Virus record (IMG/VR): IMGVR_UViG_3300035158_000869
Coordinates: 1 to 45,323 of that record
Length of the DNA: 45,323 nucleotides
Source: a virus
Strand: one strand, 5' to 3'
Shown in pieces: positions 38,563 through 44,910 of this stretch. Below the pieces are notes generated by a model. It was not told where the DNA came from and made no database searches. It saw only the letters and a list, made by a program, of their open reading frames with translations. The position numbers and the translations under genes were made by a program. How positions within the stretch are numbered: position 1 is the first letter of the stretch; each line of letters begins with the position of its first letter.

Positions 38563-38895
38563 ATGAGTTTAAAAGAATGTATAATAACTAAGGAAATAAG
38601 TTGTCCAGAACATTATATAACAGGTAAAAAATGTTGTAAATGTAATATACCTGATAAAGATCACAAAGAGGTACTTGGTCTTATCAAGAGTAAACAAAGA
38701 CAACCAATAGGCAAAAAATTCAAGAATATAGTAAAGTGTACTAAGTGTGGAGATGTTATAGAATCAAAGTACAGAGATGTAAAAGTATCTTGTAAATGTG
38801 GAGATATAACAATAAGTGGTGGAATGGATAAACTGAAGAGAAGTTCCAGTGATTATATTGAAATGTCAGGTACTTACGATGTTTATGATTTTTAG
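38563..38895 (+). CDS. Zinc-ribbon protein (DUF7695-like)
   Basis: This 110-residue protein starts at MSLKECIITKEISC after a strong GAAGGAGGAAAG. Two metal sites are suggested: CCKCNIPDKDH, and VKCTKCGDVIESKYRDVKV with CKCGDITISGG. The second is the pattern of small phage zinc ribbons. An upstream in-frame ATG at 38539 lacks a comparable ribosome-binding site. Confidence 0.78.
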   Translation: MSLKECIITKEISCPEHYITGKKCCKCNIPDKDHKEVLGLIKSKQRQPIGKKFKNIVKCTKCGDVIESKYRDVKVSCKCGDITISGGMDKLKRSSSDYIEMSGTYDVYDF

Positions 38896-38924
38896 TTTAC
38901 ACGAAAAATTTTTTATGTTACACT
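38896..38924 (+). promoter_or_regulatory. Promoter of the DUF932 operon
   Basis: TTTACA, 17 bases, TACACT, beginning one base after the previous stop codon. Confidence 0.65.
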
Positions 38925-38964
38925 AAGTCTAAAAAAATCAAAAATCTAAAGGAAAGGAAGGAAA

Positions 38965-39789
38965 ATGAATAGAGTTGATCCATTTTTTGGAATAGAAAGA
39001 CAACCACTTATAACTTCAAGTGGAATTCCTGTTGACAAGGAAGCACTTGTAAGGGAAGATACAGGTACCGTTCTTGGTATCATTTCTCCAGGTTACAAAG
39101 TGGTTAGTAACAATGATGTTTCTGATCTCTTTGATAGAGCATTGGAAAACTATCCTGTTGCGAAGGTTACAGACCACCTTGATTCAATAGGTAAAAGATG
39201 GAAGAGACGAATTGTTTTCGATAAGGATGAATTATCTTATGATGTTGATGGTAGAGGTGACAATGTTGGTGTTATGATTGAAATACACAACGGTTATGAT
39301 GCCAGGACAGCATGGGGTTTTAATGTACTTGGATACCGTTGGATTTGCCAGAACGGTATGGTGATGGGCAAGAAAAAGCTTTTCTCTGAATCTTATTCCC
39401 ATTTCAATGATGATATTCAGAGGCTGCTCAACTCTTTCCAGATGAAGTTTGAGTTGTTCAACCAAACAGCTCTTACTTGGTCCGATTGGACAAAGGAATC
39501 ATTCAATAGGCATGATTTTAAAGGCTATATTGAATCAAAAATAAAAGATGATAATAGAGGTCAATCTGGTTACATATCAAGAAAGATTGCAGAAGGTATC
39601 GTAGCACAGTATGATCCTATCATGAACAAATACAAGATGGATGAGAACAAATGGGGTGCTTTCAATGTACTTACATATATCTCAACCCATGAAACAAAGG
39701 CCCGTAAAGGTTCCAATGTTTTCAGTAATCGTTACAAGACTGTAAATAGACTAGCTGATGATTTCTATAGCTTCGAGAAAGCGGCATAA
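38965..39789 (+). CDS. DUF932 protein
   Basis: This 274-residue protein belongs to the DUF932 family of phage and plasmid proteins: GTVLGIISPGYKVVSNNDVS, GVMIEIHNGYDARTAWGF, GYRWICQNGMVMGKK and the C-terminal NVLTYISTHET. Members are often encoded near antirestriction or plasmid-maintenance genes; the activity is not established. AAAGGAAAGGAAGG precedes the ATG. The start of the next gene overlaps its stop as TAATG. Confidence 0.9.
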   Translation: MNRVDPFFGIERQPLITSSGIPVDKEALVREDTGTVLGIISPGYKVVSNNDVSDLFDRALENYPVAKVTDHLDSIGKRWKRRIVFDKDELSYDVDGRGDNVGVMIEIHNGYDARTAWGFNVLGYRWICQNGMVMGKKKLFSESYSHFNDDIQRLLNSFQMKFELFNQTALTWSDWTKESFNRHDFKGYIESKIKDDNRGQSGYISRKIAEGIVAQYDPIMNKYKMDENKWGAFNVLTYISTHETKARKGSNVFSNRYKTVNRLADDFYSFEKAA

Positions 39790-40331
39790 TGGAAGACTAT
39801 GTAAGGGTAAAAGTAAAATCTCTTATGAGATATAAGAAAGACCAGTTGATAACCATGGCTGAGGAGAGAAATCTCCCCAGTCATGGAATCAAGATGGAAA
39901 TCTCAAAGAGAATTGCTAAATACGATTCTGATAGAGCAGAAAAAGATTGGAAAGTTATTTCATCAAATAAAAATTCCGTAAAAGTAAATATACCTAAAAA
40001 AGGAGAGTATACTTACTTTTACAAAGAAGGAAGCAACAAAGCAGGTTGCGGTAAGAATATAGAAGAATATGAATTGACTTATTCTGATAGCTCTTGGTCT
40101 TGCTCATGTATGGGTTTTTCTTATAGGAGGTACTGTTCCCATATAGATAATGTACCACAAGAGATAAAAGACTTATTAGAAAACCAGAAAGCAATAAGTA
40201 TCAAAGACCCTATAAAAGAGGGTGCAAAAGAAGCTTTTAGACAGACATATAACCATGAAACAGGTAAAATGGAACCTATCTATAAGGAAGATGGTTCAAA
40301 AATGTCAGCTCATGATGAGTTTTGGACATAA
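39789..40331 (+). CDS. SAP-domain and SWIM zinc-finger protein
   Basis: This protein has 180 residues. The N-terminal part (KKDQLITMAEERNLPSHGIK, then MEISKRIAKYD) is a SAP-like helix-turn-helix DNA-binding motif. In the centre WSCSCMGFSYRRYCSHIDNV is a SWIM zinc finger (C-x-C-xn-C-x-H). The protein probably binds DNA and a partner. It is coupled to the DUF932 gene, and the pair may work together in DNA processing or regulation. Confidence 0.84.
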   Translation: MEDYVRVKVKSLMRYKKDQLITMAEERNLPSHGIKMEISKRIAKYDSDRAEKDWKVISSNKNSVKVNIPKKGEYTYFYKEGSNKAGCGKNIEEYELTYSDSSWSCSCMGFSYRRYCSHIDNVPQEIKDLLENQKAISIKDPIKEGAKEAFRQTYNHETGKMEPIYKEDGSKMSAHDEFWT

Positions 40332-40350
40332 ATAAGAAAGGAGAGAATAA

Positions 40351-40755
40351 ATGTATTTAAAGGTCTCACCTAAAAACGTACCATATATAGAGTTTAACGA
40401 TAAAAACTTTCTTATATTCTCTGTTATGTCCGAGGACCCAGAGAGAGGATTCAAGAAGTTGGTTTTCAACGGACATATTACTAAGCACATAAAGAGTCCT
40501 GCTAGCAAAAAGAAAGGAGCAAAACAGCAATATATACGTATAAATGACAGAACCGACTTCATTACTGATACAAAATTGACAAAAATACCACGAGAGGTTT
40601 CCACGAAGCATCCACACCTCTCAAAGGTAACAATAAACTTGTTAAAGAAACTATTCAAAAAGTACACTGATAGCAAAGGATATATTGCTAGGAGCAAACT
40701 TAGTGATCTTTCTAAAGACCTATTAGATATAGTAGAGGAGGTCGAAAGTGACTGA
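40351..40755 (+). CDS. Hypothetical protein
   Basis: This 134-residue basic protein starts MYLKV. It has a beta-rich first half (IEFNDKNFLIFSVMSEDPER) and a helical C-terminus (KVTINLLKKLFKKYTDSKGY). AAAGGAGAG precedes the ATG. The function is unknown. Confidence 0.72.
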   Translation: MYLKVSPKNVPYIEFNDKNFLIFSVMSEDPERGFKKLVFNGHITKHIKSPASKKKGAKQQYIRINDRTDFITDTKLTKIPREVSTKHPHLSKVTINLLKKLFKKYTDSKGYIARSKLSDLSKDLLDIVEEVESD

Positions 40756-41035
40756 AGAAGAAAAAGAACTAGCAAAACAAGAAGAGGAGAATGAGGAGTT
40801 AGTATTGGATTTAAATGATCCTAGTTCTATTGAGTATCTCCTCCATCTAGAAGAGCTTAGAACTGCTATAAGGTTTCATGTAGAACTTATAAAAGAAGAG
40901 GAAGACAGGGAACTTCAGGAACTTAGTATAGAATGTCTGAGGTATATTGATGAAGAATTTGATAAGTACCTCATGCAAGGAGAAGGAATGTATAGCGAGA
41001 TTAAAGATATTTGTATTAAACAAAAACTTTTATAA
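40748..41035 (+). CDS. Acidic helical protein
   Basis: This 95-residue protein starts from GTG inside the previous gene (AGGAGG upstream). The N-terminal 25 residues are nearly all Glu and Lys, followed by regular helices (SSIEYLLHLEELRTAIRFHV). It is probably a coiled-coil or partner protein of the preceding gene product. Confidence 0.7.
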   Translation: MTEEEKELAKQEEENEELVLDLNDPSSIEYLLHLEELRTAIRFHVELIKEEEDRELQELSIECLRYIDEEFDKYLMQGEGMYSEIKDICIKQKLL

Positions 41036-41040
41036 AAAAG

Positions 41041-41069
41041 TTTACAAACATTTCGCTATATAATATAAA
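41041..41069 (+). promoter_or_regulatory. Promoter upstream of the tRNA region
   Basis: TTTACA, 17 bases, TATAAA. The -10 region also reads TATAAATA, so either promoter class could act here. It leads into a 32-residue frame and a strong terminator, then the tRNA cluster. Confidence 0.65.
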
Positions 41070-41099
41070 TAGGAGTGAACGAGTAAAGAGGTAAAAATT

Positions 41100-41198
41100 A
41101 TGGGAGAATCCAGTATGCAAAGATCGAATTTACATACGTCAGTTTTTAAACCTGATACATCCTGGTGTTTGCTTATTGGATATAATAGTGAATCATGA
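41100..41198 (+). CDS. Short 32-residue open frame
   Basis: MGESSMQRSNLHTSVFKPDT and a short tail, preceded by AAGAGGTAAA at good spacing, between a promoter and a terminator. It may be a real micro-protein or part of a leader RNA read-out for the tRNA cluster. No homologue is recognised. Confidence 0.45.
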   Translation: MGESSMQRSNLHTSVFKPDTSWCLLIGYNSES

Positions 41199-41230
41199 CT
41201 CAGGAGCCTTAATAAACTTTTCTTCTTACT

Positions 41231-41261
41231 AAAGGGCTCCTGAGAAAATCAGGAGCCCTTT
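41231..41261 (+). terminator. Strong terminator before tRNA cluster
   Basis: A 13-bp stem AAAGGGCTCCTGA/TCAGGAGCCCTTT with a GAAAA loop is followed by TTTT. The sequence CTCAGGAGCC shortly upstream (41198) could pair with one arm, so attenuation is possible. Confidence 0.85.
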
Positions 41262-41280
41262 TTTAGTTAGTACTTTATAA

Positions 41281-41352
41281 GGGTCGGAGGCCATGGTGGC
41301 CAAACGGGCTCCAAACCCGTAGGACAGGGTTCGATTCCTTGCCGGCCTGCCA
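41281..41352 (+). tRNA. trnW: tRNA-Trp (CCA)
   Basis: The acceptor stem GGGTCGG/CCGGCCT, anticodon stem ACGGG/CCCGT with loop CTCCAAA and T-arm CAGGG/CCTTG are all paired; CCA is encoded. The D-loop is very short (ATGGT). Confidence 0.85.
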
Positions 41353-41357
41353 AATAT

Positions 41358-41434
41358 AGGCAAGTGATGGAATTGGCATACATGATGGTTTCAAAAATCA
41401 TTTTTTGAGGGTTCGACTCCCTCCTTGCCTACCA
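41358..41434 (+). tRNA. trnL: tRNA-Leu-like (CAA), short variable loop
   Basis: The acceptor AGGCAAG/CTTGCCT, T-arm GAGGG/CCCTC and anticodon stem ATGGT/ATCAT (one G-U pair) with loop TTCAAAA give anticodon CAA, reading UUG. CCA is encoded. The variable loop is only five T, unlike the long arm of bacterial leucine tRNAs, so charging with leucine is not certain. Confidence 0.72.
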
Positions 41435-41445
41435 GAAAGGACATA

Positions 41446-41634
41446 ATGATGAGAGTAGGAAATATAGAAAATACGGAAAAGATTGAATATAAAATGATGA
41501 GAGATTATGGAAGAGGTAAAATTAAATTGTTTACAAATGATAAAAGATTTGATAATATAATCCGTAATCTCAAAGAAAAACTGATAAAGAAGCACCGTAG
41601 CTCAAAGGTAGAGCAATCGGCTGATAACCGATAG
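41446..41634 (+). CDS. Small basic protein running into tRNA-Ile
   Basis: This 62-residue protein starts MMRVGNIENTEKIEYKMMRD with AAAGGACATA upstream. The last 14 codons lie inside the tRNA-Ile gene; the stop TAG is in the anticodon arm region. The composition (basic, helical) is like other small phage proteins. Translation into a tRNA gene suggests that the transcript is either an mRNA or a tRNA precursor, not both. Confidence 0.6.
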   Translation: MMRVGNIENTEKIEYKMMRDYGRGKIKLFTNDKRFDNIIRNLKEKLIKKHRSSKVEQSADNR

Positions 41635-41664
41635 ACAAGAGTTCGATTCTCTTCGGTGCTACCA
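41591..41664 (+). tRNA. trnI: tRNA-Ile (GAT)
   Basis: Acceptor AGCACCG/CGGTGCT, anticodon stem ATCGG/CCGAT with loop CTGATAA, T-arm AAGAG/CTCTT, CCA encoded. Confidence 0.93.
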
Positions 41665-41686
41665 ACAAATTAGAAAGGAATAAATA

Positions 41687-41893
41687 ATGACAGAAAGATA
41701 TTGGATAGCTCATTGGTCAATGGGTTTCGTTGGTACAGATACAGAGTAAGAAGTAGATATTAAAGATTTATTAGGTTTAACAGAAGAAAAACTTAAAAGT
41801 ATGAGTAATGAAAAAGCAGAAAAGGAAGTAGCAAATTATGCATGGGAAATGGCAGTACTACAGATAGATGCATGGGCTGAACCAAAAGACTAG
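41687..41893 (+). pseudogene. Small gene interrupted by one in-frame TAA
   Basis: From the ATG at 41687 (AAAGGAATAAATA upstream) the frame reads MTERYWIAHWSMGFVGTDTE, then TAA at 41747-41749. It continues in the same frame EVDIKDLLGLTEEKLKSMSN and on to WAEPKD before TAG at 41891. The whole resembles a common phage protein (YW-x-A-H-W-S-x-G-F-x-G-T-D-T-x-E) that is normally uninterrupted. It is either a single nonsense mutation, a sequencing error, or stop-codon read-through. No suppressor tRNA for UAA is visible in this window. Confidence 0.65.
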
Positions 41894-41895
41894 AA

Positions 41896-42264
41896 GGGAG
41901 TGAAATGGTATCGACAGGAATGGAAATCTATGAGTTGCATGCCATGGTTGATCGAAGGCCATGTAAAAATTCGATCATTAAAGTAATCGCAGATGATTAC
42001 GCTTACGCCAAGGCTGCTTAGACAGCCTTTGTCCACCTAAAACCATCCTGACGTTTTAGAATTGGGCATCATACAGTTGGGATAGATTTTGATTCTGGCA
42101 ACTTTCCCTGTACCATGAATCACCATCGAAATCAAATTGGCAAAGGGAAACTTCTCAAAGACCGGTTGCTTGTGAATTTGAAGAAGTAATAATAAGTAAC
42201 TAAGCATGTAGAGATTGATAGTGAACATTGTTGGACGCGGGTTCGACTCCCGCCACTTCCACCA
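41896..42264 (+). ncRNA. ssrA: tmRNA with tag ADDYAYAKAA
   Basis: The 5' end GGGAGTG pairs with CACTTCC before an encoded ACCA; the third pair is G-U, the alanyl-tRNA synthetase identity element. The 5' segment GGTATCGACAGG matches the conserved tmRNA start, and the 3' T-arm is GCGGGTTCGACTCCCGC. The resume codon GCA is at 41989 after AGTAATC. The tag reads ADDYAYAKAA and stops at TAG inside the hairpin AAGGCTG/CAGCCTT. The RNA rescues stalled ribosomes and tags their products for proteolysis. It is 369 nt, a full single-piece length. Confidence 0.94.
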
Positions 42265-42281
42265 AATAGAAAGGAAATAAT

Positions 42282-42620
42282 ATGTCAGTAAAACTAGTTG
42301 ATACACAAAGAATGGAAACAATAAAAGAAAACTTTGTTGACTTGGTAATGGAAAATATCGACTGGAGTAAGATAGAATGGGCTCTCAAAGCAAAACATAA
42401 CATAGAACTGAGTGATGATATTGAATTTATTAAAGGTGATATTATTTCCCATACAAATGATATCGCTTGTAAACTCAAATTTGAAGTAAAAATGAATTTA
42501 GATATTTTAGTGGGAAGAGATGGTAGATTTATTTCAAACAATCTAAAACCTGTAGACAAGAAAAAGAAGTTACCTGAAGCAATCGAAAGAGTACAGGCTG
42601 CTAACTCAATGGTAGAGTAG
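42282..42620 (+). CDS. Hypothetical protein running into tRNA-Lys
   Basis: This 112-residue protein starts MSVKLVDTQRMETIKENFVD with AAAGGAAATAAT upstream. It is mixed helical with no recognised motif. Its last eight codons are inside tRNA-Lys (stop in the D-arm), the same arrangement as at 41446-41634. Confidence 0.68.
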   Translation: MSVKLVDTQRMETIKENFVDLVMENIDWSKIEWALKAKHNIELSDDIEFIKGDIISHTNDIACKLKFEVKMNLDILVGRDGRFISNNLKPVDKKKKLPEAIERVQAANSMVE

Positions 42621-42668
42621 CTGGCTTTTAACCAGCAAATCAGGGTTCGATTCCCTGGCGGCCTACCA
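42595..42668 (+). tRNA. trnK: tRNA-Lys (TTT)
   Basis: Acceptor AGGCTGC/GCGGCCT (one G-U), anticodon stem GCTGG/CCAGC with loop CTTTTAA, T-arm CAGGG/CCCTG, CCA encoded. Confidence 0.93.
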
Positions 42669-42674
42669 AATAAT

Positions 42675-42749
42675 GACCCCGTAGTTCAATGGTTAGAATG
42701 TCAGGCTTTCAACCTGAATACGGGAGTTCAATTCTCCCCGGGGTCACCA
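42675..42749 (+). tRNA. trnE: tRNA-Glu (TTC)
   Basis: Acceptor GACCCCG/CGGGGTC, anticodon stem TCAGG/CCTGA with loop CTTTCAA, T-arm GGGAG/CTCCC, CCA encoded. Confidence 0.93.
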
Positions 42750-42754
42750 AATAT

Positions 42755-42829
42755 TCCGGCATAGTGTCAATGGCAGCACGGCTGGCTGTTAACCAGCAAG
42801 TACAGGTTCGACCCCTGTTGCCGGAGCCA
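42755..42829 (+). tRNA. trnN: tRNA-Asn (GTT)
   Basis: Acceptor TCCGGCA/TGCCGGA, anticodon stem GCTGG/CCAGC with loop CTGTTAA, T-arm ACAGG/CCTGT, CCA encoded. Confidence 0.93.
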
Positions 42830-42836
42830 AAATTAC

Positions 42837-42911
42837 CGGGCACAAGTCTCGGGGTGAGACGCGTGATTTGGGATCACGAAGCGCCGAGTTCGACTCTCGG
42901 GTGCCCGACCA
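42837..42911 (+). tRNA. trnP: tRNA-Pro (TGG)
   Basis: Acceptor CGGGCAC/GTGCCCG, anticodon stem CGTGA/TCACG with loop TTTGGGA, T-arm CCGAG/CTCGG, CCA encoded. The C1-G72 pair is typical of bacterial tRNA-Pro. Confidence 0.93.
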
Positions 42912-42934
42912 TATCAACTAGGAGATAAAATAAT

Positions 42935-43060
42935 AGAGGTAAAGACAAGACAGATATAGAAGAACTAATAAAAACAAACGAATTGGACAAGTCTTTTTCA
43001 AAAAAGTTACCATCAAATGTAAGAAGTAAATTCTTGAAAATATACGGAAGGGTCGCCTAA
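42935..43060 (+). pseudogene. Remnant small open frame without start codon
   Basis: Between tRNA-Pro and tRNA-Ser the frame encodes RGKDKTDIEELIKTNELDKS and ends IYGRVA at TAA inside tRNA-Ser. GGAG lies 12 bases upstream, but no ATG, GTG or TTG is in frame at the right place (the codons are AAT AAT). It looks like a small basic gene that has lost its start. Confidence 0.45.
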
Positions 43061-43131
43061 CAGGTATGGCAGTTGATTGCTAATCAACCGGTGTAAAAGC
43101 CGTACAGGTTCGATTCCTGTCCCTTCCGCCA
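43046..43131 (+). tRNA. trnS: tRNA-Ser (GCT)
   Basis: Acceptor GGAAGGG/CCCTTCC, anticodon stem GTTGA/TCAAC with loop TTGCTAA, a long class II variable arm (CGGTGTAAAAGCCG), T-arm ACAGG/CCTGT, CCA encoded. Confidence 0.92.
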
Positions 43132-43151
43132 CCTCAAAAAGGAGATTGTTA

Positions 43152-43403
43152 ATGACTATTATAAACACTAAAATTAAATTGTGGGAGAAAGATAAAAACG
43201 GTAATGAAAATATATTTATGTGTTTAAGTAGGAATAAAGAGCAAGAAAAATGTAATGTAAGAGAAGAAGTTGAAACCTTTAAGAAATTTTACAATGATAG
43301 AATTTCTAGAATTACGGTTAACATTAAAGAGGTTTTCATATATACTAAGAACAGTAAGCATGAAAACGGTGTCATTGATGAAGATGATGGATATTGTGAT
43401 TAA
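43152..43403 (+). CDS. Hypothetical protein
   Basis: This 83-residue protein starts MTIINTKIKLWEKDKNGNEN with AAAGGAG upstream. The sequence alternates basic helix and strand and ends with an acidic EDDGYCD. It ends two bases before tRNA-Tyr. No family is recognised. Confidence 0.7.
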   Translation: MTIINTKIKLWEKDKNGNENIFMCLSRNKEQEKCNVREEVETFKKFYNDRISRITVNIKEVFIYTKNSKHENGVIDEDDGYCD

Positions 43404-43404
43404 T

Positions 43405-43492
43405 GGGTGAGTTGAGCAGTGTGGTGGGCTTAGCGGGCTGTAACCCCGTAGTCATTGAGACCTTGGAGGTTCGATTCCTCCCTCACCCACCA
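43405..43492 (+). tRNA. trnY: tRNA-Tyr (GTA)
   Basis: Acceptor GGGTGAG/CTCACCC, anticodon stem GCGGG/CCCGT (one G-U) with loop CTGTAAC, a long class II variable arm, T-arm GGAGG/CCTCC, CCA encoded. Confidence 0.92.
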
Positions 43493-43505
43493 AAAGGAGA
43501 AGTAA

Positions 43506-44420
43506 ATGAAAGAAGAAAGTGAAAAAAAATTTGTTAGATTCTCAGAAATCGAAAATCCTGATTTTGTTTACAAAACAATAGATAAATATGTAGAGGATTT
43601 TAATCCTTCTCAGAATCAAGAATTTTGGCAAATCACTGAGAAAATTCATGGTTCTAATGTATGTATATCAAATAAGTATGAAGAAGGACCTGCTTTTTTC
43701 ACTAGAAATGGAAACCAACTTCCATCTGATTATCAAAATGTAATGAAACAATATAACTGGGAAGAATATTTTAGAAAAAATCCAGACATTGATTTTGTTT
43801 ACGGAGAAATAGCAGGAAAGAAGATTCAAAAAGGTGTTGATTATGGTGAAAGAGCATTCTATGTATTCGATGCTAAAGATAAAGATGGTAACTTCAAACA
43901 ACCTATTATTGAAAATATAGAAATTAGCGGATATTACAGACCCTTTCAACTAGCACCTGTAATAACATATATTACATGTACGTTGGATGAAGTATTGAAG
44001 TACTGTTACGGTCTAATAGAATCGGATACTTTAACTCAAATAAATCCTATTGAAGGAAATATAGTAGAAGGATTTGTTATAAAATGTCTATCAAGACCAA
44101 AACTTACTACTTATAGTAGATTTATAATTAAGGTAAAGCATCCGAAGTTTGAGGAAAAACAAAGAGAAAGAAAGAGACCAAAAAAACAAGATGACTTTGA
44201 TTATTCTCCAGTGGAACCATATGTAAATGAAAACAGAGCACATTCTGCTATGAGTAAGTTTCCTGGATATAAGAAGGATCAAATAGGAGATGTATTGAGG
44301 GAAGTAGTAAATGACATTAAAAACTCAATGGAAAAAGATGGTTTGGAATGGGAAAAGCAATATTGTAAATATATTAATAGACAAATAAGTAAAATAGTAG
44401 TGAAAGGAGCTGACGTATAA
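43506..44420 (+). CDS. RNA ligase, T4 Rnl2-like
   Basis: This 304-residue nucleotidyltransferase has motif I TEKIHGSNVCI (adenylated Lys46), a later YGEIAG (motif III-like, near residue 98), EGFVIK (motif IV) and FIIKVKH (motif V). These match T4 RNA ligase 2, which seals nicks in double-stranded RNA. The gene lies between tRNA-Tyr and tRNA-Thr, so repair of tRNAs cleaved by host anticodon nucleases is a natural role. A C-terminal helical domain of about 90 residues (from KKQDDFDYS) follows, as in Rnl2. Confidence 0.88.
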   Translation: MKEESEKKFVRFSEIENPDFVYKTIDKYVEDFNPSQNQEFWQITEKIHGSNVCISNKYEEGPAFFTRNGNQLPSDYQNVMKQYNWEEYFRKNPDIDFVYGEIAGKKIQKGVDYGERAFYVFDAKDKDGNFKQPIIENIEISGYYRPFQLAPVITYITCTLDEVLKYCYGLIESDTLTQINPIEGNIVEGFVIKCLSRPKLTTYSRFIIKVKHPKFEEKQRERKRPKKQDDFDYSPVEPYVNENRAHSAMSKFPGYKKDQIGDVLREVVNDIKNSMEKDGLEWEKQYCKYINRQISKIVVKGADV

Positions 44421-44422
44421 AA

Positions 44423-44496
44423 GGCCCTGTAGTTCAATGGTAGAACGTGGGATTTGTAACCCCTTGACCTCGGTTCGACTCCGAGTAGGGCCTCCA
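44423..44496 (+). tRNA. trnT: tRNA-Thr (TGT)
   Basis: Acceptor GGCCCTG/TAGGGCC (one G-U), T-arm CTCGG/CCGAG, loop TTTGTAA, CCA encoded. The anticodon stem is weak: only the three inner G-C pairs form cleanly, with mismatches at both ends. Confidence 0.82.
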
Positions 44497-44501
44497 TTAA
44501 A

Positions 44502-44578
44502 GACAGTGTAGCCAAAATGGATAAGGCGACTGGTTGCAACCCAGTAAATTAGGAGTTCGAGTCTCCTCACTGTCTCCA
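44502..44578 (+). tRNA. trnC: tRNA-Cys (GCA)
   Basis: Acceptor GACAGTG/CACTGTC, anticodon stem ACTGG/CCAGT with loop TTGCAAC, T-arm AGGAG/CTCCT, CCA encoded. Confidence 0.92.
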
Positions 44579-44593
44579 AAAGAATATGAACAG

Positions 44594-44726
44594 CCTTAGA
44601 GCCGCAATCCCCGAAGGGTCTTCGGGGTTAGGCTCTAAATTAAAGTTAACAGGCTACTTGAGATCACATTACCAAAATGGTTTTGCCTCAGAAATAAGAC
44701 CTGTAACACTTTGCAAACAGGAGATT
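44594..44726 (+). repeat. Right copy of the 133-nt inverted duplicate element
   Basis: This copy matches the minus strand of 1-133 with two differences by eye. It follows tRNA-Cys by 15 bases and ends in AGGAGATT. The conserved hairpins are the same as in the left copy. Confidence 0.9.
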
Positions 44727-44878
44727 ATTATGTCCTTTAGAACAATCAGAAGTAATCGTTTTTTCTGTAAGCAAACGGTTGGACATAGTGCTTCGACCGT
44801 GGGGCAATTGGTGGTCCCCCTAAACCAGAGTTCCGAAAAGGCGGTTCAACTAGAATCGTCGGGCGGTACCCGATGAGC
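44727..44878 (+). ncRNA. Candidate structured RNA after the repeat
   Basis: This stretch is richer in G and C than the surrounding coding DNA and folds by eye. ATGTCC pairs with GGACAT around an AATCGTTT/AAACGGTT stem; GGGG and CCCC close another loop; TCGTCGGG pairs with CCCGATGA near the end. It also contains a 48-codon frame from 44730 with a ribosome-binding site (MSFRTIRSNRFF...), but its composition reads like translated structural RNA, not protein. Together with the preceding repeat it may form one RNA of about 280 nt. It does not fit tRNA, tmRNA or RNase P. Confidence 0.5.
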
Positions 44879-44910
44879 ATCAAAAACCTTAGAAGGAGGT
44901 AACGGTAAAA

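Noticed and set aside
42037-42321. Minus-strand open frame of 94 residues over the tmRNA
   Set aside because: It is the antisense of the tmRNA 3' end and includes the familiar WRESNPRP run produced by reading a T-arm backwards. It has no ribosome-binding site.
42689-42928. Plus-strand open frame of 79 residues over tRNA-Glu, -Asn and -Pro
   Set aside because: The frame coincides with three well-paired tRNAs and its protein sequence is tRNA-derived.
44279-44579. Minus-strand open frames over tRNA-Thr and tRNA-Cys
   Set aside because: Both contain typical reversed T-arm translations and oppose the RNA ligase gene and tRNAs.
44586-44876. Plus-strand open frame of 96 residues across the repeat and the structured region
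   Set aside because: Its first half is the repeat hairpin and its second half reads like structural RNA. A shorter form from 44730 with a ribosome-binding site remains possible and is noted with the RNA candidate.
44727-44878. Group I intron core
   Set aside because: Fragments such as CAATTGGTGG and GTTCAACTAGAATC recall P and R elements, but the order, pairing and flanking exons do not fit, and the segment is too short.
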